Assembly (NCBI GenBank): GCA_009380075.1
Contig: WHSO01000001.1
Span: forward strand, 1-64,000
DNA: 64,000 bases
Direction of reading: 5' to 3'
Source of the DNA: Alphaproteobacteria bacterium
Lineage (GTDB): Bacteria; Pseudomonadota; Alphaproteobacteria; SMXQ01
Below, piece after piece: positions 56,056-64,000 of the stretch; position 1 is the stretch's first letter, and each line of letters opens with the position of its first letter. Made by a program: the position numbers and the translations under genes. The notes below the pieces were generated by a model. The model made no database searches. It was given only the letters and a program-made list of their open reading frames with translations, and was not told the origin of the DNA.

Positions 56056-58620
56056 ATGACCGAATGCCCCCCGTCCCATCAAATAGAGACACATCGCGGG
56101 TGGTTGCCGGCGGGGAGTCCGTGGCGGAGCAAAATGCTCTGGTTCCTGGTTGTGCTCGCGGCGGCTATGGGAGCTCTGGCCCTGCTGCTGCTGAGCGGTC
56201 CGCAAGGGCCCCTGCCGTGGTTCGGTATGCTGTCCGGGCTGCCGTTTCACGCCGATGTGGACGCCACGCGGCAAAAGCTGGTGGGTGCGGTCGCGTCTGG
56301 GATCTTCCTTCTGCTGCTGGGCAGCGCGTATTCCCTCCATCGCACGTTGCGCAACATGCATTTCCTGTGGGGGGCCTTCGAATCGGATTCCTGCGGCAGG
56401 GCCGTCATGGCGCCGGACGGGACTCTGGTGCACAGGAACGCCGCGTTTTCCCGCCTGATTCTGGGCGAGCCCGAGCGCCGTTTCGCCAAGCTCACGACAT
56501 CCTCGCCGCCCGCCGAAGGCGCCGGAGGGCTCGGGCTTCTGCGCGAAATCGCGCGTGCTGGCGGTGACGGCCATGCTCAAATCTGCCTGTCCGGCCCGTC
56601 GGGTGTGCCGCAATGGCTGAAGGTTTCGGGCTTCGCCCTCGGCTATCCCCACGGCCACGTGCTGTGGAGCGTGGAGGACATCACCGAGCAGCGGCGGGTG
56701 CAACAGACGCTGGCGGAAGAGCGCACCATGCTCGTCGACTTCCTCGAAAATGCGTCGATCGGCTTCTTCTCCGCCGATTCGTCGGGTGCATTCGAATACG
56801 TCAACGGAACACTGGCAACCTGGCTCGGCGTGTCCCGGGAGGAAATACTCCTTTCGCAATACCGGCTCGCCGATTTCGTTGCCGGGAGAGGCGCGGATCC
56901 GCAAAAACCCTGGAGTCCCTTTTTCCCGGGGTTCGAAGGCGCTCATGGCGAGGTGACCCTTCGGCGCGCCGACGGCAGTGAGTTCCAGGCAGCGATTGCC
57001 TTGGCCCTGACCGGGAATCCGGACGGCGGCACGTTACAGGCGCGATCCATCGTCCGGGACCTGACCACGGAACGCGACCTGCGCGAGACCCTTCATGCGT
57101 CCGAGCAACGCTTCCGGCAGCTGTTCGAGGAAGGTCCCACCGGTATTGCCATTGTCGACCTCAAGGGCGCCGTCATCGACGGGAACCGGGCCTTCCGCGA
57201 CATGTGCGGCCGTGGACGGAACATCGTGGGCCGTTCGGTGACGGATCTCATTGCTCCCGAAAATCGCGAGGTCCTGACTCTCCTGCTTGCCGAATCGGCC
57301 GAAGGCAAGGTGCGGCAGAACCCGCTCGAGGTTCGTTTCGCGGACAACGCCGAATCCTCTGCGTCGTTGTCGATCACCCGGCTTGAGGGTGCGGACGGCG
57401 GCCTGTCGGGCCATATTCTCCACCTGTTCGATACGACCCAGCACCGGCGCCTGGAAGCCCAGTTCACCCAGTCCCAGAAAATGCAGGCGGTCGGGCAATT
57501 GGCGGGCGGCATCGCCCACGATTTCAACAACCTGCTGACCGTCATGATCGGCTTCTGCGACCTGATCCTGCAGCGTTACCGCCCGGGCGAACAGACCTTC
57601 GCCGATATCATGCAGATCAAGCAAAATGCCAATCGCGCCGCCAATCTCGTCCGCCAGCTGCTGGCGTTTTCACGCCAGCAGACGTTGCAGCCCAAGGTCC
57701 TCAACATCACCGATATTCTCGCGGAATTGTCCAACCTGCTGCGCCGGTTGATCGGCGTGAACATAAAGCTCGACGTCATTCACAGCCGCGATCTTGGGCT
57801 CGTACGGGTGGATCAGGTCCAACTGGAGCAGGTCATCATCAACCTTGTCGTCAATGCGCGCGATGCGATGAAGGAACGGGGGGGCACGCTTTCCATCCGC
57901 ACCTCGAACGTCCACGTTGAAACCCCGGTGCGGCGGGGCACCGACGTGATGCCGCCCGGCGACTACGTCAAGGTCGAGATCGCGGATACCGGCACCGGCA
58001 TCGCTCCGGAGCATCTCGAGCATATCTTCGAGCCTTTCTTCCCCACCAAGGAGGTGGGGGCGGGGACCGGCCTCGGCCTGTCCACGGTCTATGGCATCGT
58101 CACCCAGACAGGAGGTTTCGTGCAGGTCGATTCGGTGGTCGGCCGGGGCGCGACCTTCTCGATCTTCCTGCCGCGGCACGACGATGAAACCGCCACAAGG
58201 GAAGCCCCGAAGAGGGCCACCCGCGTACCGCGTCCGGTACAGGACCTGTCGGGGGTCGGCACGGTGTTGCTGGTGGAAGACGAGGATCCGGTTCGCCTTT
58301 TCGGTTCCCGGGCGTTGCGCAACAAGGGCTACAAGGTACTGGAAGCGAAGAACGGCGATGCCGCGCTCGCCGTTATCAACGACTCGCCCGAGAAGATAGA
58401 CCTCGTCATTTCGGATGTGGTCATGCCCCACCATGACGGTCCGACGTTGATCCGTGCCGTGCGCGAGCGCTACCCCCACATGAAGGTCATATTCATTTCC
58501 GGCTATGCCGAGGACCAGTTTCGCGAATCGCTCGAGCGCGAGCCGGGAATTCACTTCCTCGCCAAGCCGTTCTCGCTCGACCAGCTGGCGGGGAAGGTGA
58601 AGGAAGTGATGAAGGAGTAG
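56056..58620 (+). CDS. cckA: Hybrid histidine kinase CckA
   Basis: 854 residues. Two membrane segments (about residues 28-48 and 77-94) anchor it. PAS domains follow (about residues 115-460), then HisKA with His488 in [19 protein letters not shown], HATPase motifs ([30 protein letters not shown]) and a C-terminal receiver with Asp787 in [14 protein letters not shown]. The [12 protein letters not shown] pattern and domain order are those of CckA, which phosphorylates ChpT. It is the start of the phosphorelay whose other members lie 5-7 kb upstream. The next element downstream is an insertion sequence. Confidence 0.92.
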   Translation: MTECPPSHQIETHRGWLPAGSPWRSKMLWFLVVLAAAMGALALLLLSGPQGPLPWFGMLSGLPFHADVDATRQKLVGAVASGIFLLLLGSAYSLHRTLRNMHFLWGAFESDSCGRAVMAPDGTLVHRNAAFSRLILGEPERRFAKLTTSSPPAEGAGGLGLLREIARAGGDGHAQICLSGPSGVPQWLKVSGFALGYPHGHVLWSVEDITEQRRVQQTLAEERTMLVDFLENASIGFFSADSSGAFEYVNGTLATWLGVSREEILLSQYRLADFVAGRGADPQKPWSPFFPGFEGAHGEVTLRRADGSEFQAAIALALTGNPDGGTLQARSIVRDLTTERDLRETLHASEQRFRQLFEEGPTGIAIVDLKGAVIDGNRAFRDMCGRGRNIVGRSVTDLIAPENREVLTLLLAESAEGKVRQNPLEVRFADNAESSASLSITRLEGADGGLSGHILHLFDTTQHRRLEAQFTQSQKMQAVGQLAGGIAHDFNNLLTVMIGFCDLILQRYRPGEQTFADIMQIKQNANRAANLVRQLLAFSRQQTLQPKVLNITDILAELSNLLRRLIGVNIKLDVIHSRDLGLVRVDQVQLEQVIINLVVNARDAMKERGGTLSIRTSNVHVETPVRRGTDVMPPGDYVKVEIADTGTGIAPEHLEHIFEPFFPTKEVGAGTGLGLSTVYGIVTQTGGFVQVDSVVGRGATFSIFLPRHDDETATREAPKRATRVPRPVQDLSGVGTVLLVEDEDPVRLFGSRALRNKGYKVLEAKNGDAALAVINDSPEKIDLVISDVVMPHHDGPTLIRAVRERYPHMKVIFISGYAEDQFRESLEREPGIHFLAKPFSLDQLAGKVKEVMKE

Positions 58621-58657
58621 CCGCACCCGGCATCGGGGAGAGAGAGGCCGGGTGCGG
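58621..58657 (+). terminator. Terminator-like hairpin after cckA
   Basis: CCGCACCCGGC starts one base after the cckA stop and pairs perfectly over 11 bp with GCCGGGTGCGG (58647-58657). The loop is 15 bases, and the T run expected on the other side is replaced by AATGAGAACGAAAAA, into which the insertion sequence has landed, so its original tail cannot be judged. Confidence 0.6.
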
Positions 58658-58664
58658 AATGAGA

Positions 58665-58672
58665 ACGAAAAA
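58665..58672. repeat. Target-site duplication, left copy
   Basis: ACGAAAAA directly precedes the left end of the IS1595-family element; an identical copy follows the right end at 60548-60555. Eight bases is the size reported for the IS1595 family. Confidence 0.9.
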
Positions 58673-58735
58673 GGCACTATTATACTTGACGTACCCAGCC
58701 CCAACTGGTAGGTTGTTCTCATAAGGAGAACAGCC

Positions 58736-59659
58736 ATGTCGATACTCAACGCGCCCCACTTTCACGACGAAGAAGCCGCCTACAAATGGGTAGAAGCGCG
58801 GGTCTGGCCGGATGGCCGGGTTTGCCCCCATTGCGGCGTTGTAGACCAGAGCGCACCCCTGAAGGGCAAGAGCACCCGGATAGGCACCTACAAGTGCTAC
58901 GCCTGCCGCAAGCCCTTCACCGTCAAGGTCGGGACCATCTTCGAGGCCAGCCACGTCAAGCTGCATATCTGGCTGCAAGCCATTTTCCTGATCGTTTCGA
59001 GCAAGAAGGGCATCAGCGCCAACCAGCTTCACCGGACCTTGGGCGTCACCCTCAAAACCGCATGGTTCATGGGCCATCGTATCCGCGAGGCTATGGACAA
59101 CAACACCGGCCCGCTGGGCGGGGAAGGGAAGATTGTTGAGGCCGACGAAACCTTCATCGGCAAGCCCGATAGCGTTTTCATCAACGGCAAGGGCTGGGTG
59201 GAGATGCGCGGCGTTGCTACCAAGCGCAAGGTCATCAGCCTTGTTGAACGTGGTGGCCAGGTGCGCTCCATCAAGGTTGACGATCTCACCGGTGAGACCA
59301 TCCGCAAGGTTCTGTCCGAGAACGTGGCGAAGGAAAGCCGCCTCCATACCGACGAAGCCCAACACTACAAGCGCCCCGGCAAGGCGTTCGCCAAGCACGA
59401 ACGGGTAAACCACTCCGAAGAGGAATATGCCCGTGGCGATGTGACTACCAACACCGTTGAAGGCTTTTTCGGCATCTTCAAGCGCGGTATGCGGGGCATC
59501 TATCAGCATTGCGGCGAACAGCATTTGCAGCGCTACCTGTACGAGTTCGATTTCAGGTACAATAACCGCATCGCCTTGGGCGTTGACGACGCTACCCGCG
59601 CGGACAATGTTCTCAAGGGCGTGGTCGGCAAGCGGCTCACCTATCAAACGACTCGTTGA
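58736..59659 (+). CDS. IS1595-family transposase
   Basis: 307 residues. The N-terminus has a zinc ribbon (CPHC and CYAC, about residues 32-62). The catalytic ISXO2-like domain shows Asp in IVEADETFIG, Asp in RLHTDEAQHY and Glu in TTNTVEGFFGIFKRG, which together fit the DDE/DDEK set of the family. GGAG precedes the ATG. It appears intact and the element has complete ends, so it is probably active. Confidence 0.94.
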   Translation: MSILNAPHFHDEEAAYKWVEARVWPDGRVCPHCGVVDQSAPLKGKSTRIGTYKCYACRKPFTVKVGTIFEASHVKLHIWLQAIFLIVSSKKGISANQLHRTLGVTLKTAWFMGHRIREAMDNNTGPLGGEGKIVEADETFIGKPDSVFINGKGWVEMRGVATKRKVISLVERGGQVRSIKVDDLTGETIRKVLSENVAKESRLHTDEAQHYKRPGKAFAKHERVNHSEEEYARGDVTTNTVEGFFGIFKRGMRGIYQHCGEQHLQRYLYEFDFRYNNRIALGVDDATRADNVLKGVVGKRLTYQTTR

Positions 59660-59832
59660 TGATGGCAAAGAGCAAAAAGCCAAAGACGCGGAAAAGAGAC
59701 GAAAAAAGCCAGTCCGAAAGGTTCGTCGAAAAGGCAAAGGAACTTGGCGCAGACGAAAGCGGCGAGGCTTTCGAGCGCGCCTTCAAAAGAATCGTGCCCG
59801 AAAAGAAGGGAAACGATAAGTCACTGAAATAA
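59659..59832 (+). CDS. Small IS1595-associated passenger protein
   Basis: 57 residues. The ATG uses the last base of the transposase stop, so it is translationally coupled. The protein is highly charged: a lysine/arginine-rich start followed by SQSERFVEKAKELGADESGEAFERAFKRIV, an amphipathic helix. I recall similar short proteins next to IS1595-type transposases in other alphaproteobacteria. No function is known. Its 3' end overlaps the convergent passenger gene by 12 bases. Confidence 0.75.
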   Translation: MMAKSKKPKTRKRDEKSQSERFVEKAKELGADESGEAFERAFKRIVPEKKGNDKSLK

Positions 59833-60498
59833 CATATCTAAACTTCCAGTGATCGCAGTAGCTGGCACTATTCTTACGTCAATTTCCATTTCAACGTAGT
59901 TCCCCGGCTGCTCCAATTCGGCAGGAACGGGGGTAAGTAATTTTATCGACTCAATCGACAACTTGGTAACCGCGCTATCGTCGTCCAGAAGGCAGAACAC
60001 CGGCGGCCAATCTTCTGGACTCTCGCTCTGGTTTTCATTCTCGGGAACGTCTTGCTCGTAGATCGGCACCTGCAGCGCGTCAAGCAAGGTTTTTAGACGG
60101 TTGTCTAAATCGCCGCCGACAAAGAGAATGCCTCCAGGCCCTATTTTCCGGTAAAGACGAATTTGCAGGTGACAGTGAAGTTCGTGTACGTGAGTGATTA
60201 AGGGGACAAAGTTGTATCCTTGAAGCGGATACCTCCAATAAAAATTCCTGATCCCCACAACTGGACGTTTGACCTCAAAGTGTTGGCCGCGCCGCGCGGC
60301 CACTTGCAAGGTTTTCCATTCCGCAAAGTGTTCCTTAAGGCGTCGGTCCTCCGCCCAAAACGCCCGTAATTGGTCATGCAGTTCAAGGCGGATTTTTTGC
60401 TTATCGACAGGCCCCGCGTTCGACCGCAGGGGCCCCCTGTAGCGAAGTGTTAAATCCATAGGCTGGTCCCAATCAGTGGGGTGCGATGGCTCAGACAT
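59821..60498 (-). CDS. IS1595 passenger protein with RusA-like DLDN...K...DD motif
   Basis: 225 residues. The centre reads GGDLDNRLKTLLDALQVP, then PPVFCLLDDDSAVTKLSI. This spacing of D-x-D-N-x-x-K and a downstream D-D-D matches the active site of RusA-type Holliday junction resolvases (E. coli Asp70, Asp72, Lys76, Asp91), although the rest of the protein is unlike RusA and longer. GGGGGTGTAGG precedes the ATG. The gene is inside the IS with a GC content below the transposase. Nuclease activity is inferred from the motif; relatives known to me are annotated only as hypothetical proteins. Confidence 0.65.
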   Translation of the reverse strand: MSEPSHPTDWDQPMDLTLRYRGPLRSNAGPVDKQKIRLELHDQLRAFWAEDRRLKEHFAEWKTLQVAARRGQHFEVKRPVVGIRNFYWRYPLQGYNFVPLITHVHELHCHLQIRLYRKIGPGGILFVGGDLDNRLKTLLDALQVPIYEQDVPENENQSESPEDWPPVFCLLDDDSAVTKLSIESIKLLTPVPAELEQPGNYVEMEIDVRIVPATAITGSLDMLFQ

Positions 60499-60547
60499 AG
60501 CCTACACCCCCACATATGGGCGTGGGTACGTGAAATATAATATGCGC

Positions 60548-60555
60548 ACGAAAAA
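60548..60555. repeat. Target-site duplication, right copy
   Basis: ACGAAAAA, identical to the copy at 58665-58672. It lies directly before the recA promoter region. Confidence 0.9.
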
Positions 60556-60560
60556 AGAAC

Positions 60561-60588
60561 TTGTATAAAAGAACAAAACATGTACAGT
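60561..60588 (+). promoter_or_regulatory. recA: Candidate recA promoter with SOS box
   Basis: TTGTAT (60561-60566) and TACAGT (60583-60588) form -35 and -10 elements 16 bases apart. GAAC-AAAACAT-GTAC (60571-60585) lies between and overlaps the -10; it differs by one base from the alphaproteobacterial LexA site GAAC-N7-GAAC. The IS ends 14 bases upstream of the -35, leaving this unit intact. Confidence 0.6.
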
Positions 60589-60670
60589 GCTTCTTTCGGA
60601 AGGGCTTTCATGCGGGGTCGGGCACCGGTTGCAACGGCTTACCCCCTGTGAAATAAGGAAGGAGGCCGCG

Positions 60671-61759
60671 ATGGCGACCGCGTTACATCTCGTCGACAAG
60701 GACACCATGGACAAGCAAAAGGCACTGGAAGCCGCTCTCGGCCAGATTGAGCGGGCCTTCGGCAAGGGCTCGATCATGAAGCTCGGCCAGGGACAGGGCG
60801 TGGACGGAATTGAAGCCGTCTCCACGGGATCCCTTGGTCTCGATATCGCGCTGGGCATCGGCGGTCTTCCACGGGGCCGCGTGGTCGAGATTTACGGGCC
60901 CGAATCCTCGGGAAAGACGACGATGGCGCTCCATGTCGTCGCCGAAGCCCAGAAGCAGGGCGGGACCTGCGCCTTTGTCGACGCCGAACATGCGCTCGAC
61001 GTGGGCTACGCAAAGAAGCTTGGGGTCGACATCGAAAATCTCCTTATTTCCCAGCCCGACGCCGGCGAGCAGGCGCTTGAGATCGCCGACACCCTGGTTC
61101 GTTCGGGAGCCATTGACGTTCTGGTGGTCGACTCGGTCGCGGCCCTGGTGCCGCGCGCCGAGCTCGAAGGGGAAATGGGCGACACCCATGTCGGTCTGCA
61201 GGCGCGGCTGATGAGTCAGGCCTTGCGTAAGCTGACCTCTTCGATTTCGCGCTCGCGCTGCATGGTGATCTTCATCAACCAGATCCGCATGAAGATCGGC
61301 GTCATGTTCGGCAACCCGGAAACCACGAGCGGCGGCAACGCGCTCAAGTTCTATGCCTCCGTACGCCTTGATATCCGCCGCATCGGCGCGATCAAGAACG
61401 GCGACGAGGTCGTCGGCAACCAGACCCGGGTGAAGGTGGTCAAGAACAAGGTGGCGCCGCCGTTCAAGACCGTCGAATTCGACATCATGTACGGTTCGGG
61501 CGTGTCCAAGACCGGGGAACTGCTGGATCTCGGGGTCAAGGCCGGGCTGGTCGAGAAGTCGGGCACCTGGTTCTCCTACGGCGATACGCGCATCGGCCAG
61601 GGCCGCGAAAACGCCAAGGCCTTCCTCAAGGACAACCCCGAGATCGCGGCCGCTATCGAGAAGGCGATTCGCGCCAACGCCGGCCTGGTTTCGGAGGCCA
61701 TGCTGAGCAACGGCGAAGATGATTCTCCGGAGGGCATAGCCGACGACGGCACCACCTGA
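60671..61759 (+). CDS. recA: Recombinase RecA
   Basis: 362 residues. Walker [10 protein letters not shown] is at about residue 76, and the family signatures [16 protein letters not shown] and [17 protein letters not shown] (loop L2 region) are intact. It drives homologous recombination and triggers LexA or phage-repressor self-cleavage, including that expected for the S24 repressor at 33 kb. The ATG at 60671 has AGGAGG upstream. A strong terminator follows. Confidence 0.98.
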   Translation: MATALHLVDKDTMDKQKALEAALGQIERAFGKGSIMKLGQGQGVDGIEAVSTGSLGLDIALGIGGLPRGRVVEIYGPESSGKTTMALHVVAEAQKQGGTCAFVDAEHALDVGYAKKLGVDIENLLISQPDAGEQALEIADTLVRSGAIDVLVVDSVAALVPRAELEGEMGDTHVGLQARLMSQALRKLTSSISRSRCMVIFINQIRMKIGVMFGNPETTSGGNALKFYASVRLDIRRIGAIKNGDEVVGNQTRVKVVKNKVAPPFKTVEFDIMYGSGVSKTGELLDLGVKAGLVEKSGTWFSYGDTRIGQGRENAKAFLKDNPEIAAAIEKAIRANAGLVSEAMLSNGEDDSPEGIADDGTT

Positions 61760-61807
61760 GGGACGTACCCGCGATATTCTCCGTCGTCGGGAACGGAGAT
61801 CAGACAG

Positions 61808-61840
61808 CCCCCGTCCGGTTGACCGGACGGGGGTTTCCCT
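61808..61840 (+). terminator. Terminator after recA
   Basis: A perfect 12-bp stem, CCCCCGTCCGGT with ACCGGACGGGGG, has a two-base loop and the tail TTTCCCTT. It lies 48 bases after the recA stop. Confidence 0.88.
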
Positions 61841-61964
61841 TATCCCGGCGGCCCGTTCTCCCGTCTCCGGCCGCTGCGGGCCGGTTATGGACAGGTGGCC
61901 AAGCGCACTGTAAAAGCATGGGCCTTGGCCCATTCGGGCTCCCTCGAGGCAACTCCAGACGGCT

Positions 61965-64000
61965 ATGACCGGAACCGGCGATACCAGGACGGCTTTTCTC
62001 GATTATTTCGGACGCAACGACCACGAGATCGTGGCGTCGAGCCCGCTCGTGCCCCACAACGACCCGACTCTCCTGTTCACCAACGCCGGCATGGTCCAGT
62101 TCAAGAACCTGTTTACGGGTGCCGAAAGGCGCGACTACGCCCGTGCCGCGACCTCGCAGAAGTGCGTCCGTGCGGGCGGCAAGCACAACGACCTGGAGAA
62201 CGTTGGCTATACCGCCCGCCATCACACGTTCTTCGAGATGCTGGGTAACTTTTCGTTCGGCGACTACTTCAAGGAACGGGCGATCGAGCTCGCCTGGAAC
62301 TTCTTGACCCGGGAAGCGGGTTTGCCCAAGGACCGCCTGATGGTCACGGTCTATCACACCGATGACGAGGCCCACGGCTACTGGAAGAATATCGCGGGAC
62401 TGAATGACGACCGTATCATACGGATTCCCACGGCGGACAATTTCTGGTCGATGGGGGAGACCGGGCCATGCGGCCCGTGTTCCGAGATTTTCTATGACCA
62501 CGGCCCGTCCGTTGCCGGCGGGCCGCCCGGGTCGCCGGACGCCGACGGCGACCGGTTCGTCGAGATCTGGAACCTCGTCTTTATGCAATACGAACAGGTC
62601 GACGCCACGACGCGGCGCGACCTGCCGAAACCGTCCATCGATACCGGCATGGGACTTGAGCGCATAGCGGCCGTGCTTCAGGGCAAGCACGACAACTACG
62701 ACATCGACCTGATGCGTCATCTCATCGAAGCCTCGGCGGAGGCGACCGGTGCGGCGCCCGACGGGGAACACGCGGTGTCCCACCGGGTCATCGCCGATCA
62801 TTTGCGCTCCGTCAGCTTTCTCATTGCCGACGGGGTGATGCCGTCCAACGAGGGACGGGGTTATGTGCTGCGGAGAATCCTGAGACGGGCGGTGCGCCAC
62901 GCCCATATCATGGGCCGGGAGGAGCCACTGTTGCACACTCTGGTCCCTGCACTGGTGGTAGAGATGGGGGCCGCATACCCCGAACTCATCCGCGCCAGTG
63001 CCTTGATCGCCGAGACCCTGCGCATGGAGGAAACGCGTTTCCGCGCGACGCTGGCCCGCGGTCTCCGCCTGCTTGCCGATGAGACCGGGAAGCTTGGCGA
63101 GGGCGAGGCCTTGTCCGGAGATGTCGCGTTCCGGCTGTATGATACCTACGGCTTTCCCCTCGACCTCACCCAGGACGCGCTTCGGGCCGAGGGACGGAGC
63201 GTCGACATCGAAGGGTTCAACAGAGCCATGGCGCGCCAGCGGGCCGAGGCCCGCAAGGCTTGGAGCGGCTCCGGCGATGCCGCCACGGAAGCGGTATGGT
63301 TCGAGGTTCGCGAACGAACCGGCGCCAGCGAATTTCTCGGCTACGAAACAGAGGCGGCGGAGGGGCGCGTCGTCGCCATCGTTGTCGGGGACAAGGAGGT
63401 GCCGTCGGTCGAGGCAGGTACCGAAGCCTCGATCGTCACCAATCAGACCCCATTCTACGGCGAATCGGGAGGCCAGACCGGGGACAGTGGTCAGCTGTTC
63501 ACCAAGGACGGCGCGGAATTTGCCATTACCGAAACCATCAAGCGCCTGGGCGACGTCCACGTCCACCACGGCACGTTAACGCGCGGAGCTCTCAAGCTCG
63601 GGGATATCGTCGACATGCGTGTCGACGGCGAGAGACGCGCGCGGATCCGGGCCAATCATTCGGCGACTCATCTCCTGCATGCGGCGCTCCGCAAGCGCCT
63701 GGGTGAACACGTGACCCAGAAGGGCTCGCTCGTTGCCGCCGACCGCCTGCGCTTCGACGTTGCACATCCCAAGGGGCTGACCCCGGAGGAAATCCGTCGG
63801 ATCGAAATAGACGTCAATGCGCAGATCCGCGCCAATACGGAGGTGACCACGCGGTTGATGACGCCGGACGAGGCGGTTACCGCGGGCGCCATGGCGCTAT
63901 TCGGGGAAAAATACGGCGATGAAGTTCGCGTGGTCGCGATGGGGACGGGCGCCGGCGCGAACTTCTCGACCGAGTTGTGCGGCGGTACCCACGTGCGGCG
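61965..64000 (+). CDS. alaS: Alanine-tRNA ligase (3'-truncated by window)
   Basis: About 678 residues are visible and the frame remains open to the window edge. The class II core reads [33 protein letters not shown] at the start, with [15 protein letters not shown] and the motif 3 region [10 protein letters not shown]. The editing domain has its zinc motifs in [12 protein letters not shown] and ELCGGTHV. The ATG at 61965 gives the usual short N-terminus; the ribosome-binding site is weak. Confidence 0.95.
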   Translation, partial: MTGTGDTRTAFLDYFGRNDHEIVASSPLVPHNDPTLLFTNAGMVQFKNLFTGAERRDYARAATSQKCVRAGGKHNDLENVGYTARHHTFFEMLGNFSFGDYFKERAIELAWNFLTREAGLPKDRLMVTVYHTDDEAHGYWKNIAGLNDDRIIRIPTADNFWSMGETGPCGPCSEIFYDHGPSVAGGPPGSPDADGDRFVEIWNLVFMQYEQVDATTRRDLPKPSIDTGMGLERIAAVLQGKHDNYDIDLMRHLIEASAEATGAAPDGEHAVSHRVIADHLRSVSFLIADGVMPSNEGRGYVLRRILRRAVRHAHIMGREEPLLHTLVPALVVEMGAAYPELIRASALIAETLRMEETRFRATLARGLRLLADETGKLGEGEALSGDVAFRLYDTYGFPLDLTQDALRAEGRSVDIEGFNRAMARQRAEARKAWSGSGDAATEAVWFEVRERTGASEFLGYETEAAEGRVVAIVVGDKEVPSVEAGTEASIVTNQTPFYGESGGQTGDSGQLFTKDGAEFAITETIKRLGDVHVHHGTLTRGALKLGDIVDMRVDGERRARIRANHSATHLLHAALRKRLGEHVTQKGSLVAADRLRFDVAHPKGLTPEEIRRIEIDVNAQIRANTEVTTRLMTPDEAVTAGAMALFGEKYGDEVRVVAMGTGAGANFSTELCGGTHVR

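Larger units (their letters stand above)
58673..60547. mobile_element. Complete IS1595-family insertion sequence, 1,875 bp, with two passenger genes
   Basis: Both ends are defined. The left end GGCACTATTATACTTGACG and the reverse complement of the right end GCGCATATTATATTTCACG match over 20 of 25 bases when extended to GTACCCA. Identical 8-bp duplications ACGAAAAA flank the element. Inside are a DDE-type transposase, a 57-residue protein overlapping its stop by one base, and a convergent gene with a RusA-like metal motif. It lies between cckA and recA. Confidence 0.92.

Noticed and set aside
61800-63569. Minus-strand frame opposite alaS
   Set aside because: Shadow of alanyl-tRNA synthetase, which is clearly coded on the plus strand.

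Overview
The window is high-GC chromosomal DNA from an alphaproteobacterium, most likely Rhodospirillales-like. The evidence is a complete CckA-ChpT-CtrA phosphorelay with the CtrA inhibitor SciP, the alphaproteobacterial ATP synthase zeta inhibitor (DUF1476), a single-cysteine DksA, a PurS/PurQ/PurL split FGAM synthase, and the NRDE and DUF3553 families. The genus cannot be fixed from sequence alone.

Layout. 1-14 kb: end of glmU, gabD, gor, two cupin/TauD-type genes, an orphan tricarboxylate-type binding protein, class II DAHP synthase, nadE, cysS-cimA-trmJ and rpsD. 15-18 kb: an HxlR regulator divergent from a flavodoxin-like quinone reductase, with repeated operator-like boxes between them, then a second lysine-tailed binding protein and a VOC protein. 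18-26 kb: purC-purS-purQ-purL-bolA-grxD on the minus strand, then a TANGO2-like gene, the zeta subunit, and purB with a cupin. 26-33 kb: a TPR-methyltransferase, sfsA-map-radC, a REC-GGDEF-EAL protein and a CinA-like gene. 33-42.6 kb: a phage-derived island with an S24 repressor, a DUF6362 gene, a 1.1 kb gene-poor stretch (DnaA boxes, a tRNA-like element, hairpins, a 40-residue protein), terminase genes, a RES/Xre toxin-antitoxin pair, a lipoprotein, a low-GC truncated AAA ATPase, a major capsid protein and a second virion-type protein. No portal, protease, tail or integrase gene is visible. 42.7-50.5 kb: a dienelactone hydrolase, argE, nadK, a LigB-type dioxygenase, moaA, a PAS histidine kinase, mobA and a DUF3553 gene. 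50.6-58.6 kb: a cell-cycle and motility cluster, chpT, ctrA, fliJ, flhF, sciP, dksA and cckA. 58.7-60.5 kb: a complete IS1595-family element with 8-bp target duplication carrying two passenger genes, one RusA-like. 60.6-64 kb: recA and the start of alaS.

The most notable points are the physical clustering of the whole CckA-ChpT-CtrA-SciP circuit, the IS1595 element with a RusA-like passenger that landed between cckA and the recA promoter, the cargo-filled phage island, and a cysS gene whose 3' third has a different base composition.
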